Assembly (NCBI GenBank): GCA_937927945.1
Contig: CALEYW010000051.1
Location: 1-16,242, forward strand
Source: an uncultured candidate division WPS-2 bacterium
GTDB lineage: Bacteria; Vulcanimicrobiota; Vulcanimicrobiia; Vulcanimicrobiales; Vulcanimicrobiaceae
Length of the DNA stretch: 16,242 nucleotides
Direction of reading: 5' to 3'
Made by a program: the position numbers and the translations under genes. Below, piece after piece: positions 1 through 5,560 of the stretch (within the stretch, counting starts at the first letter, position 1; each line of letters begins with the position of its first letter). Below the pieces are notes generated by a model that saw only the letters and a program-made list of their open reading frames with translations, had not been told where the DNA came from and made no database searches.

Positions 1-52
1 CATACGAGATCTCTGCCTGTCTCGTGGGCTCGGAGATGTGTATAAGAGACAG
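1..52 (+). other. Illumina Nextera i7 adapter contamination (includes Tn5 mosaic end)
   Basis: The first ten bases match the end of the P7 flow-cell oligonucleotide. An 8-base index (CTCTGCCT) follows, then the Nextera read-2 primer sequence ending at 52 with the 19-base Tn5 mosaic end AGATGTGTATAAGAGACAG (34-52). This is library-construction sequence left at a contig end, not biology of the organism. Genuine sequence starts at about 53. Reading frames that start inside it are meaningless. Confidence 0.97.
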
Positions 53-116
53 CCCTCGAGCTGTCGCTCTTCGGCTGAACCGACGGGCGTCCGGCCCGCC
101 TTGCAGCGGGAACCCT

Positions 117-156
117 CCTCGGTCCCTCCTAATTATAGCAACCACCCGCACCGAGG
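117..156 (+). promoter_or_regulatory. Possible leader hairpin upstream of the kinase gene
   Basis: CCTCGGT (117-123) is perfectly complementary to ACCGAGG (150-156), leaving a 26-nt A/T-richer loop. It lies about 40 nt before the start at 197, in the only A/T-rich patch of the 53-196 leader. A second hairpin, CGGGC/GCCCG, lies near 84-98. I see no clear sigma-70 promoter. It could be a regulatory leader or chance pairing in GC-rich DNA. Confidence 0.25.
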
Positions 157-196
157 ACCCACGGAGGCCCGGGCGCGGACTCTCGGGAGTACGTCC

Positions 197-1177
197 ATGC
201 ACGAGCAGACCCTCGTCCTCATCAAGCCCGACGCAATCGAACGCGGCCTGGTCGGAGAAATCCTCGCGCGCTACGAGCGACGCGGGCTCAAGATCGCGCA
301 GATGAAGCTGCTCGCGCCGAGCGAGGAGCTGATCCGCGCTCACTACGCGGAACACGCCGGCAACGCCGTGCTGATCGAATCGCTCGTGCTGTTCATGGCA
401 GACGCACCGGTCCTCGCGCTGCTCGTCGTCGGCCCGAGCGCGATCGCGATCGCACGCGCGACGAACGGCGCGACGGATCCCGTCAAAGCCGCCTCCGGCA
501 CGATTCGCGGCGACTTCGGAAATCTCATCAGCCGCAACTGCGTGCATGCCTCCGACGGCCCGGACGCCGCGCGACGCGAGATCGGGCTCTGGTTCCCGGA
601 GCATCCCGACGGCGCCGACGACGTCGGAACACCGGCCGGCCGTCTGACGGACTGGACCGTCCTCGCGGCGTTCCTGCGCTGGTTCGACCTCGCGGAGAAC
701 GGCCTCATGACTTGCGACGCGAACCGGATCACCTCGGCCGTGCTGGGCAGAGACGCTGCCGCGTGGGAGCGCGACACCGCAAGCGAGGAGGAGAGCTTCG
801 CCGCGAAGATGCGGTACATCGGGCACCGGCTCATGGCCGACTTCGGCTTGCCGAAGGCGTGCATCGACGAGCGTTTCGCGCACCTCGCCGCCGCACTGCG
901 CGTGGTTCGCCAGGCGACCGACGCCGCCGCGTTCCTGTACCTCGACACGCTCGAGATAACCACCGGTCAGTACGAGCGTCCGCCGGACGAGATCACGGCG
1001 CTGCGCCTGGAATGCGAAGCGCTGCGTTCGCGCCGCGGCCTGGAATGCGCGCGCGACGCGCTGTTCTACCGCGCGGACGCCGTGCGCTTCCACGGCAGCG
1101 TCGATCCGGCGCCGGCGACGTGGCTCGGCTTCTCCGAGACGTCGTGGGACACCGAGCTCGACACCATCCCGTTCTAA
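197..1177 (+). CDS. ndk: Nucleoside diphosphate kinase with a long C-terminal extension
   Basis: Residues 1-136 are a nucleoside diphosphate kinase, which moves the gamma phosphate of NTPs onto NDPs through a phosphohistidine. The family signatures are present: IKPD with Lys10, Tyr50, Arg87, Thr93, Arg104 in TIRGDF, and the active-site block Asn114-x-x-His117-x-Ser-Asp. The usual aromatic base-stacking residue near position 59 (PFF in E. coli) is replaced by an A-V-L stretch, so nucleotide preference may be altered. Ordinary enzymes are about 140 residues. This one has about 190 more (137-326), predicted mostly helical, which I do not recognise. The ATG at 197 is preferred because GGGAG lies 7 nt upstream and the kinase fold begins there; the frame is open further upstream only into adapter sequence. 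First gene of a long + strand block. Kinase domain certain, extension function unknown. Confidence 0.93.
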   Translation: MHEQTLVLIKPDAIERGLVGEILARYERRGLKIAQMKLLAPSEELIRAHYAEHAGNAVLIESLVLFMADAPVLALLVVGPSAIAIARATNGATDPVKAASGTIRGDFGNLISRNCVHASDGPDAARREIGLWFPEHPDGADDVGTPAGRLTDWTVLAAFLRWFDLAENGLMTCDANRITSAVLGRDAAAWERDTASEEESFAAKMRYIGHRLMADFGLPKACIDERFAHLAAALRVVRQATDAAAFLYLDTLEITTGQYERPPDEITALRLECEALRSRRGLECARDALFYRADAVRFHGSVDPAPATWLGFSETSWDTELDTIPF

Positions 1178-1184
1178 TCGCCCG

Positions 1185-1270
1185 GCCGCACGGCTTCGCC
1201 GGATGCGCGCACCGAGGCGCCGCCGCTTCGCGACGGCGCGCGCGCACCGGCTTCGCGCGCACGGCGTGGT
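1185..1270 (+). ncRNA. Structured leader element, copy 1 (most divergent)
   Basis: This is the first of four related intergenic elements. It has the CGGCTTCGCCG hairpin (CGGC-TTC-GCCG) near its 5' end and a central stem GCGCCG...CGGCGC enclosing CGC-TTC-GCG. Its 3' end is GGCGTGG. The outer stem, perfect in the other copies, is imperfect here (about four outer pairs, one a wobble). The arms of the central hairpin differ in sequence from the other copies yet still pair, which favours a folded RNA over a simple sequence repeat. It starts 8 nt after the kinase stop and ends 38 nt before the next start. Confidence 0.55.
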
Positions 1271-1278
1271 CTGAGCAT

Positions 1279-1299
1279 CTTCGCTCCCACCATACGAGG
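1279..1299 (+). promoter_or_regulatory. Small hairpin covering the Shine-Dalgarno
   Basis: CTTCG (1279-1283) can pair, with one G-U, to CGAGG (1295-1299), which holds the ribosome binding site of the gene at 1309. The loop carries CTCCC. Equivalent hairpins with a CGCTCnC sequence sit before the genes that follow the other three leader elements. Confidence 0.4.
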
Positions 1300-1308
1300 A
1301 CCGCCGCC

Positions 1309-1728
1309 ATGAACATCGTTCCGATCGTCCCGCAGCTCACCGTCGACCGCGCCTCGCTCGATGACGGCCACGCCGTGAGGACGCGCTTCTCGGCCACGCA
1401 AGCACCGAAGATCGTCGTCCTGCTGCGCCACCAGCAGACCTTCAGCAACCGCGGCCAGAGCTACAACTCCTACGGCGTGCGCGTGACGCTGGCCGGTCTG
1501 GTCGTGCTCGACGCGATCATGGACTACCCGATCATCGCCGACCCGCACGCGCCGCTCGACCTGCGCCGCTACGACGGACCGACGGCGTTCGCGCTCGAGA
1601 ACGCGATCCAGGGGATCTACGACTCCGCCATCCCGGTGATCGCGGCGCACCAGACGTACACGCGCAACGCGCTCCAAGCCGCACTCGACGCCCTCGCGCC
1701 CGCGCAGGCGCTCCGCGCCGCGGCCTGA
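1309..1728 (+). CDS. Hypothetical protein, 139 aa
   Basis: I do not recognise this protein. It has a polar N-terminus (about 1-35), a central segment with IVVLLRHQQTFSNRGQSYNS, a hydrophobic stretch VTLAGLVVLDAIMDYPIIA (about 62-80) too broken to be a clear membrane span, and a helical Ala-rich C-terminus. The ATG follows GAGGA by 8 nt and begins right after leader element copy 1. The next gene starts 1 nt after its stop, so the two are very likely cotranscribed. GC-biased codon positions support it as a real gene. No signal peptide. Confidence 0.75.
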   Translation: MNIVPIVPQLTVDRASLDDGHAVRTRFSATQAPKIVVLLRHQQTFSNRGQSYNSYGVRVTLAGLVVLDAIMDYPIIADPHAPLDLRRYDGPTAFALENAIQGIYDSAIPVIAAHQTYTRNALQAALDALAPAQALRAAA

Positions 1729-1729
1729 C

Positions 1730-2062
1730 GTGACGCTGCGCCACTTCCTCGCGTATCTCGAATACCGCGCTCGAGAGCAATCGCTCACCGACGCGGAGCA
1801 CGAGCGTGCGCGACGAGGTGACCCGCCCGATCCCGCACTCTACACGGTATTGCGCGCGCGGAGCCGCCGGATGCTGCTGCGCGAGCTCAACCTCGGCGAT
1901 CGCGCGCTGACCGACTCGCACCGCGGCGCCGTTCCGGCGACTCTCGTCGTGCTCGTCGCGCAGCGGGCGTTCGAGTGCGCCAACAGCGGGATGAGCCGCA
2001 TGGCCGTCACGCATCTCGCCTTCAACGCATCGGAACCCATCGCCGAGATCGGTTTCAACTAG
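1730..2062 (+). CDS. Hypothetical protein, 110 aa
   Basis: Unrecognised. It is predicted helical and charged, with an Arg/Glu-rich N-terminal half and a C-terminal half that begins near AVPATLVVLVAQRAFE. The GTG start lies 1 nt after the upstream stop with no clear ribosome binding site between, which suggests translational coupling with the 139-residue gene. The minus-strand frame over it lacks any start context and is a shadow. The last codons run up to the A/T-richer gap before the gene at 2088. Confidence 0.65.
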   Translation: MTLRHFLAYLEYRAREQSLTDAEHERARRGDPPDPALYTVLRARSRRMLLRELNLGDRALTDSHRGAVPATLVVLVAQRAFECANSGMSRMAVTHLAFNASEPIAEIGFN

Positions 2063-2087
2063 CCGTGCTCCACCGGAGGTACGCCTC

Positions 2088-2291
2088 GTGCCCAGCACCA
2101 TCCAGCACGGCGAACCGGAGTTCGTCGCGTGGGGCCTGCTGTTCCGACGCATCGGCGACGAGTACGCCGTCCGGCGCGCGACGCCGGCGGAACGCGCCCA
2201 CTACGCAAGAGCCCCACGCCGCACCACTCGCGAGCCGCTGACGAGCAGCTCGGCCCCGGCCAGGAGACACCGCCGTGACGACCACCGCTAA
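2088..2291 (+). CDS. Small hypothetical protein, 67 aa
   Basis: Unrecognised. The GTG start is preceded by a good GGAGG. The first about 40 residues look like a compact folded unit (EFVAWGLLFRRIGDEYAVRRATPAE), while the last 25 are Arg/Ser-rich and probably disordered. The 3' end overlaps the next gene by 17 bases, a common sign of coupling. The weak part is the tail, whose composition follows from the overlapping frame. Confidence 0.55.
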   Translation: MPSTIQHGEPEFVAWGLLFRRIGDEYAVRRATPAERAHYARAPRRTTREPLTSSSAPARRHRRDDHR

Positions 2292-2838
2292 TCCGCCCGA
2301 CCTGCAACAGCCCGACGTACTGGCCGCGTGCGAAGCTATCGCGAAGCGCCTGTGCGCGGCGGACGGCACGCAGCACTGGCCGACGGCCGCGCGCATCCTC
2401 GCCGCTGCGATCGCGGATCCGGCCTACCTCCGACTAACGTTCCCAACCGCGGCGCACGACGCCGCTCCTGCGCCGTCCTCGCACGCCGTGATCCTCAGCG
2501 CCGACGACCTCGCGCCGTGCATCGCCGTCGCGAACGGGACCGAGTACGGCTCGTCGCCCGCGGCGAACATCGTCCACCACATCGCGCGCCGCGCGCTGCA
2601 GGCAACGCCGGACCCCCGCGATCGCGTGCAAGTCTACGTCGATATCGACGGCGGCATGATGCAGACCGTGTACGCCACGACCGGCGTGACCGTCGACGTC
2701 GAGCTCGTCGACGCGGACCTCGAAGGCGGCTTGAACGAAGAGGTCCCCGCCGAACGCGAGGAGCTTCTGGAACGCGAGGCGACACGCGCTGCGATGGACG
2801 CCGACCGCAAAAGCGGCGCCGTCTCGGCGGTCTGGTAG
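2275..2838 (+). CDS. Hypothetical protein, 187 aa
   Basis: Unrecognised. The GTG start follows AGGAGA. The N-terminal third is helical (VLAACEAIAKRLCAADGTQHWPTAARILAAAIADPAYLRL). A central region with HAVILSADDLAPCIAVANG and RVQVYVDIDGGMMQTVYATTGVTVDVELVDAD looks like alpha/beta or beta-rich structure. The C-terminal 40 residues are a highly charged helix that could be a coiled coil. No membrane span, signal peptide or catalytic motif is visible. It overlaps the upstream small gene by 17 bases and is followed after 15 nt by the next gene, so it is part of the same run. Confidence 0.72.
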   Translation: MTTTANPPDLQQPDVLAACEAIAKRLCAADGTQHWPTAARILAAAIADPAYLRLTFPTAAHDAAPAPSSHAVILSADDLAPCIAVANGTEYGSSPAANIVHHIARRALQATPDPRDRVQVYVDIDGGMMQTVYATTGVTVDVELVDADLEGGLNEEVPAEREELLEREATRAAMDADRKSGAVSAVW

Positions 2839-2853
2839 CGGGCGGACCACTTC

Positions 2854-3255
2854 GTGAGGCACCGGATTGCGGGCGTGTTCCCCTCGCGCAGCCAGCGCGC
2901 CGCCAACAGCATTCTAGCGCACGCGCTGGCGCTCGGATACACGAGCGGGAGCCCGAGCGCAGACGCGTACTACGCCGAGCAGGCCGCCGCCCTTGGCTGG
3001 ACGCCCGGAGATCGCTCGCTCGCGCTCACGCGCAGCGACGGTGAGGCGATCGCGATCGCCGCGGTCGTCGTGCGACTCTACCGCGTAACACCACTGAGCG
3101 CTACATCCGTACTCGTGAACGAGCGACCCGTACCGCGCATGCAATTCGCGCTCGAACACGGTACGATGCGCCGCTTCTCGACCGCATACGATCACTACAC
3201 GATCATGCGCGAGATGGACGCGCGCAGCGCCGCACGGCGCCGTCCGAATCCGTGA
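2854..3255 (+). CDS. Hypothetical protein, 133 aa
   Basis: Unrecognised. The N-terminus (MRHRIAGVFPSRSQRAANSI) is basic. A helical region with AYYAEQAAALGWTPGDRSLALTRSDGEAIAIAAVVVRLYRVTP follows. The C-terminal part (FALEHGTMRRFSTAYDHYTIMREMDARSAARRRPNP) is helical and basic, which could suit nucleic-acid binding but shows no named motif. The GTG start has only a weak GGCGGA upstream. It is the last gene before leader element copy 2, so it probably ends a transcription unit. Confidence 0.65.
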   Translation: MRHRIAGVFPSRSQRAANSILAHALALGYTSGSPSADAYYAEQAAALGWTPGDRSLALTRSDGEAIAIAAVVVRLYRVTPLSATSVLVNERPVPRMQFALEHGTMRRFSTAYDHYTIMREMDARSAARRRPNP

Positions 3256-3272
3256 CCCACCTTCTTCGCCTT

Positions 3273-3354
3273 GCCACGCGGCTTCGCCGGATGCAGCGCG
3301 CAGAGGCGCCGGCGCAACGCGCCGTCGCGCGCGCCCCGGCTGCGCTCGCGTGGC
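3273..3354 (+). ncRNA. Structured leader element, copy 2
   Basis: The ends GCCACGCG (3273-3280) and CGCGTGGC (3347-3354) form a perfect 8-bp outer stem. Inside are the CGGC-TTC-GCCG hairpin and a central GC hairpin around GGCGC-AAC-GCGCC. It shares the first 13 bases CCACGCGGCTTCG exactly with copies 3 and 4, and the same 3' end. It lies 17 nt after one gene and 51 nt before the next. Confidence 0.65.
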
Positions 3355-3381
3355 GAGGAGTGCGCATCCCGCTCGGGATCA

Positions 3382-3400
3382 CTTCGCTCACCGAAGGAGG
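3382..3400 (+). promoter_or_regulatory. Hairpin abutting a consensus Shine-Dalgarno
   Basis: CTTCG (3382-3386) pairs perfectly with CGAAG (3392-3396) around a CTCAC loop. The right arm runs directly into the consensus GGAGG (3396-3400) of the 47-residue gene at 3406. It has the same layout as the hairpins after the other leader elements. Confidence 0.5.
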
Positions 3401-3405
3401 CCATC

Positions 3406-3549
3406 ATGGCCGGCGTGCTCGTCTTCACGTCCCTCTCCGCAGCCCTGAAAGCGGGCTTCCGAGTCGTCGATCGCAACGACGACGGCTACACGGTCGCGAC
3501 GAACACCGCGCAGGGCCTGCAAATGGCGCTCGTGCGCGTGCGCAGCTGA
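3406..3549 (+). CDS. Small hypothetical protein, 47 aa
   Basis: Unrecognised 47-residue protein. The ATG is 5 nt after a consensus AGGAGG, the best ribosome binding site in the window. The sequence (GVLVFTSLSAALKAGFRVVDRNDDGYTVATN followed by QGLQMALVRVRS) suggests a small alpha/beta unit. It is the only gene between leader element copy 2 and the 101-nt gap before 3651. The longer open frame upstream runs through the leader element and is not used. Confidence 0.7.
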   Translation: MAGVLVFTSLSAALKAGFRVVDRNDDGYTVATNTAQGLQMALVRVRS

Positions 3550-3650
3550 CCCGGCTTCGGCCGCTGACACCACACCGTCGCGAGAGGTGCGCGTAACGCG
3601 CGGTAGCGACGCGTCGCCACGGCCGGCACCGCCGGAGAAAGCCCGCGCAC

Positions 3651-3905
3651 GTGAGTAAAACCACGAGCACCAAGCCCCGCAAACTGCGCGCCGACGACGT
3701 GCGCTCGGGCGAATCGTACAACCTCGGCGGCGAAATCGTCCGCGTGACGCACGTCGAGGTGAACCTCTCGAGCCCACGTCGCAGCCAGGTCAGATTCGAG
3801 ACGCTCGTCGCGAAGAGTCCCACGGGGCGCCAACGCGGCGCGTCGGCGACCTGGGGCATCGTCAACTTCACCAACGTCGCCAAGATCCACGCGGGGGCGT
3901 CGTGA
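3651..3905 (+). CDS. Hypothetical protein, 84 aa
   Basis: Unrecognised. It has a short basic N-terminus (STKPRKLRADDVRSGESYNLGG), then alternating hydrophobic strands (EIVRVTHVEVNLSSPRRSQVRFETLVAKS) and a C-terminal NFTNVAKIHAG, consistent with a small beta-barrel fold. The GTG start has GGAG about 14 nt upstream. Its stop overlaps the next start in GTGA, so the two are translationally coupled. The gap before it holds a CGGC-TTCG-GCCG hairpin near 3553-3564 and a GCGCGGTAGCG sequence near 3598 like the hairpins at 13320 and 13370. Confidence 0.7.
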   Translation: MSKTTSTKPRKLRADDVRSGESYNLGGEIVRVTHVEVNLSSPRRSQVRFETLVAKSPTGRQRGASATWGIVNFTNVAKIHAGAS

Positions 3906-4435
3906 GCGAGCCTGCTGCGCCGCGGCGCTTCACGCTCGAAGATCTGGCGTCGACCGACTTCATCTCCCGCTCGACGGCGGCCGACCCCGCAGGCGTCGCG
4001 GCTCTGCGCGCAACGCTCGCGTCGATCACGCCGGAGACGGTCGTCGCGGACGACAGCGGGGAACCCCGCACGTTGGCCCAGCTCGCGGAAGACCACCGAT
4101 CGACGGCCGCTCACTCTGGCCACCATCCGATGAGCGAGGCCGACGCATGGCAGTGGGCCGTGCGAGACCTGGTGTTCGGCGGGTTTGCTCCCGTCGGACC
4201 CGCGACCGCCGCCGACGACACCGCACTCGTGATCGTGCGCTGCTCGCTCGCGGAGGCGCACGCCATCATCGCCGGCCGCACGGACGGCTTCGCGGTCTAC
4301 ACGGGCGCGGCGCTGGACGACTTGCGCCGCGGCAGCGGCAAAGACGCTCGCGCAGCGCTGTTCGGCGCACCTGCGGCAGAGCAGACGCCCGCGCCAAAGA
4401 CTTCCCTTCGGTCGCTGCGAGGCTCGATCTCGTAA
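3902..4435 (+). CDS. Hypothetical protein, 177 aa
   Basis: Unrecognised. The start overlaps the upstream stop (GTGA), so it is coupled to the 84-residue gene. The first 60 residues (LEDLASTDFISRSTAADPAGVAALRATLASITPETVVADD) are helical. The middle holds DAWQWAVRDLVFGGFAPVGPATAADDTALVIVRCSLAEAHAIIAGRTDGFAVYTG, and the C-terminal 40 residues are low-complexity and probably disordered. No catalytic motif or membrane span. It is the last gene before the long gap 4436-4857. Confidence 0.72.
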   Translation: MSEPAAPRRFTLEDLASTDFISRSTAADPAGVAALRATLASITPETVVADDSGEPRTLAQLAEDHRSTAAHSGHHPMSEADAWQWAVRDLVFGGFAPVGPATAADDTALVIVRCSLAEAHAIIAGRTDGFAVYTGAALDDLRRGSGKDARAALFGAPAAEQTPAPKTSLRSLRGSIS

Positions 4436-4460
4436 GCGAACCCGCACGCGGTTTGCCCGA

Positions 4461-4479
4461 GCGCCGTCACGGACGGCGT
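4461..4479 (+). terminator. GC-rich hairpin, possible weak terminator or divergent leader element
   Basis: CGCCGTC (4462-4468) and GACGGCG (4472-4478) pair perfectly around ACG, with an extra G-U. It sits 26 nt after the stop of the 177-residue gene but has no T-run. CACGCGGTTTG just upstream resembles the CACGCGGCTTCG start of the leader elements, so it may be a decayed copy. Confidence 0.3.
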
Positions 4480-4698
4480 TCCAGCGAGCCTCGCGCTCAC
4501 CGAGCCCGCGCGCCTGCCCTTCACTCCTTGGGGTTTCCGCGCCGCACCTTGGGTCGAACCTGACGAGCCTCGGACAGTTTTCCGTAGGCGGGGGTCGCGT
4601 TGCAGAACGCGATCGACAAGGGCGGCGGGACGTACAACAAGAGGCGCGCGCGCTCGGACCTCCTCACCCGGAGATCGCAACAATGAGACGCTGACATT

Positions 4699-4759
4699 CG
4701 CCCCGGCACGCATCCGGGCGCCGCCGTCGCTGACAACCGACAATGTCGCCGGCGGCGCC
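4699..4759 (+). promoter_or_regulatory. Two mutually exclusive hairpins in a long leader
   Basis: GGCGCCGCCG (4717-4726) is perfectly complementary to CGGCGGCGCC (4750-4759). An upstream arm CGCCCCGG (4699-4706) can instead pair with CCGGGCG (4714-4720), using four of the same bases. The two folds cannot coexist, the layout expected of an attenuator or RNA switch. They lie about 100 nt before the gene at 4858. Confidence 0.35.
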
Positions 4760-4785
4760 ACCCCACCCACGCACGTCCCTTCAGC

Positions 4786-4818
4786 GAGGGCCGGACGAGC
4801 TCTCTCCGTCCGACCCTC
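4786..4818 (+). promoter_or_regulatory. Stable two-part leader hairpin
   Basis: GAGGG (4786-4790) pairs with CCCTC (4814-4818). After a C/A mismatch, CGGACG (4792-4797) pairs with CGTCCG (4807-4812) around a 9-nt loop. There is no T-run, so it is unlikely to be an intrinsic terminator. It lies 39 nt before the next start, the same distance at which the leader elements stand from their genes. Confidence 0.4.
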
Positions 4819-4857
4819 ACTCAAGCGACGCGCTCACTCCGCCACGAGGGCTTCACC

Positions 4858-5109
4858 ATGCACAGCTTCGGCAACGACGAGCTGATCGACAACGCGCGCC
4901 GCGCCACCGCGACCGACTGCCACCTCATGCTCGAGCACCGCAAGCGCCACGGCACACTCACGAACGCGGATACCTCCGACGCGGCCGCGCTGCTCGATCG
5001 GGCATCGAGTGCGGAAACCGCGGAGCTCTCGGACACGTTCGTCACCGCGGCGGCCGTGATTCTGCTCGCCGATGACGCCGGCGCCGCCGCCTGGGACGCC
5101 GTCCGCTGA
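4858..5109 (+). CDS. Hypothetical protein, 83 aa
   Basis: Unrecognised, mostly helical. The N-terminal half carries DELIDNARRATATDCHLMLEHRKRHGTLTNADTSDAAALLDRA, and a C-terminal hydrophobic stretch TFVTAAAVILLADDAGAAAWDAV is interrupted by acidic residues and unlikely to cross a membrane. The ATG follows GAGGG by about 8 nt. Its stop overlaps the next start as TGATG, so translation of the pair is coupled. It follows the long structured leader 4436-4857. Confidence 0.72.
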   Translation: MHSFGNDELIDNARRATATDCHLMLEHRKRHGTLTNADTSDAAALLDRASSAETAELSDTFVTAAAVILLADDAGAAAWDAVR

Positions 5110-5375
5110 TGCACGTCGACGTCGCGCGACCGCTGGTGCTCACGACGAGGCACGAGCAGACCGGCGCCCCCATCACGATCGAGACGACCGACCTCGCGAC
5201 CTTCCACGACGGCTTCGCATTCGGCGTCGAAGACGAGCTCACCGCGTTTCGCGCGGCCTACCTGTACCGGCACTGCACCGACACAAAGGTCCGACACGGA
5301 CCAAGCGGGTGGCGCGTCTCGGTCTACACCACGATGCTCTCCCCGCAGTCGAGCGACTCGCCGGAAAGCCAGTAG
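5109..5375 (+). CDS. Hypothetical protein, 88 aa
   Basis: Unrecognised. The ATG overlaps the upstream stop (TGATG) and has little ribosome binding site of its own, consistent with termination-reinitiation. The sequence suggests strands early (HVDVARPLVLTTRHEQTGAPITIETTDL), a central helix (EDELTAFRAAYLYRHC) and a final strand (GWRVSVYTTML). An intrinsic terminator follows within 15 nt, so this is the last gene of its unit. Confidence 0.72.
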   Translation: MHVDVARPLVLTTRHEQTGAPITIETTDLATFHDGFAFGVEDELTAFRAAYLYRHCTDTKVRHGPSGWRVSVYTTMLSPQSSDSPESQ

Positions 5376-5388
5376 AACAGCCACACCC

Positions 5389-5432
5389 GGGCGCGTGTCG
5401 TCGGGCTTCGGCTCGCCATGCGCCCTTTCTAT
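5389..5432 (+). terminator. Intrinsic terminator after the 5109 gene
   Basis: GGGCGC (5389-5394) pairs with GCGCCC (5420-5425). The stem continues inward and is capped by CGGGC-TTCG-GCTCG, a stable C(UUCG)G tetraloop. It is followed by TTTCTATT. It isolates the sigma-factor gene from the upstream unit. Its GGCTTCGGCTCG cap is repeated 40 nt later in leader element copy 3. Confidence 0.75.
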
Positions 5433-5438
5433 TGCTAG

Positions 5439-5520
5439 GCCACGCGGCTTCGGCTCGCGGCGCGGACGAAGCGCCGGACGCGACGCGCCGGCGCCCGCCG
5501 CTCACCTGCGCGCGCGTGGC
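5439..5520 (+). ncRNA. Structured leader element, copy 3 (upstream of sigma factor)
   Basis: The ends GCCACGCG (5439-5446) and CGCGTGGC (5513-5520) form a perfect 8-bp stem. CGGCTTCGGCTCG follows the 5' end, and a central hairpin with 7-bp stem GCGCCGG/CCGGCGC encloses ten bases. It stands directly after the terminator and 40 nt before the sigma-factor start. Interior arms differ from the other copies but still pair. Confidence 0.65.
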
Positions 5521-5528
5521 GTGATACA

Positions 5529-5553
5529 GACCTCTCGCTCACCCATAGAGGTC
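5529..5553 (+). promoter_or_regulatory. Perfect 7-bp hairpin burying the sigma-factor Shine-Dalgarno
   Basis: GACCTCT (5529-5535) is fully complementary to AGAGGTC (5547-5553), which contains the AGAGG ribosome binding site of the gene at 5561. The loop carries CGCTCACC. Formation would block initiation, so the sigma factor may be translationally controlled. This is the strongest of the four such hairpins. Confidence 0.6.
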
Positions 5554-5560
5554 TTCACCG

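Larger units (their letters stand above)
4436..4857 (+). other. Intergenic region rich in hairpins, no convincing gene
   Basis: This 422-nt stretch contains no open frame with start context and coding-like composition. It holds a GC hairpin just after the upstream gene (4461-4479), a pair of competing hairpins (4699-4759) and a strong two-part hairpin (4786-4818). It ends in a GCGCTCACTCC sequence and a GAGG ribosome binding site for the gene at 4858. It is probably a long structured leader or hosts a non-coding RNA. Confidence 0.5.

Noticed and set aside
34..52. Tn5 or IS50 mosaic end as a natural transposon end
   Set aside because: It is joined to the Nextera primer, an index and the P7 end, so it is library adapter and not a genomic transposon.
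38..196. N-terminal extension of the kinase frame upstream of 197
   Set aside because: The extension would be translated from adapter sequence. The kinase fold and a ribosome binding site both point to the ATG at 197.
4600..4686. 28-codon frame starting with TTG (NAIDKGGGTYNKRRARSDLL...)
   Set aside because: The sequence looks faintly coding and has a G-rich stretch upstream, but TTG start, very short length and overlap with leader structure make it unsupported without conservation data.
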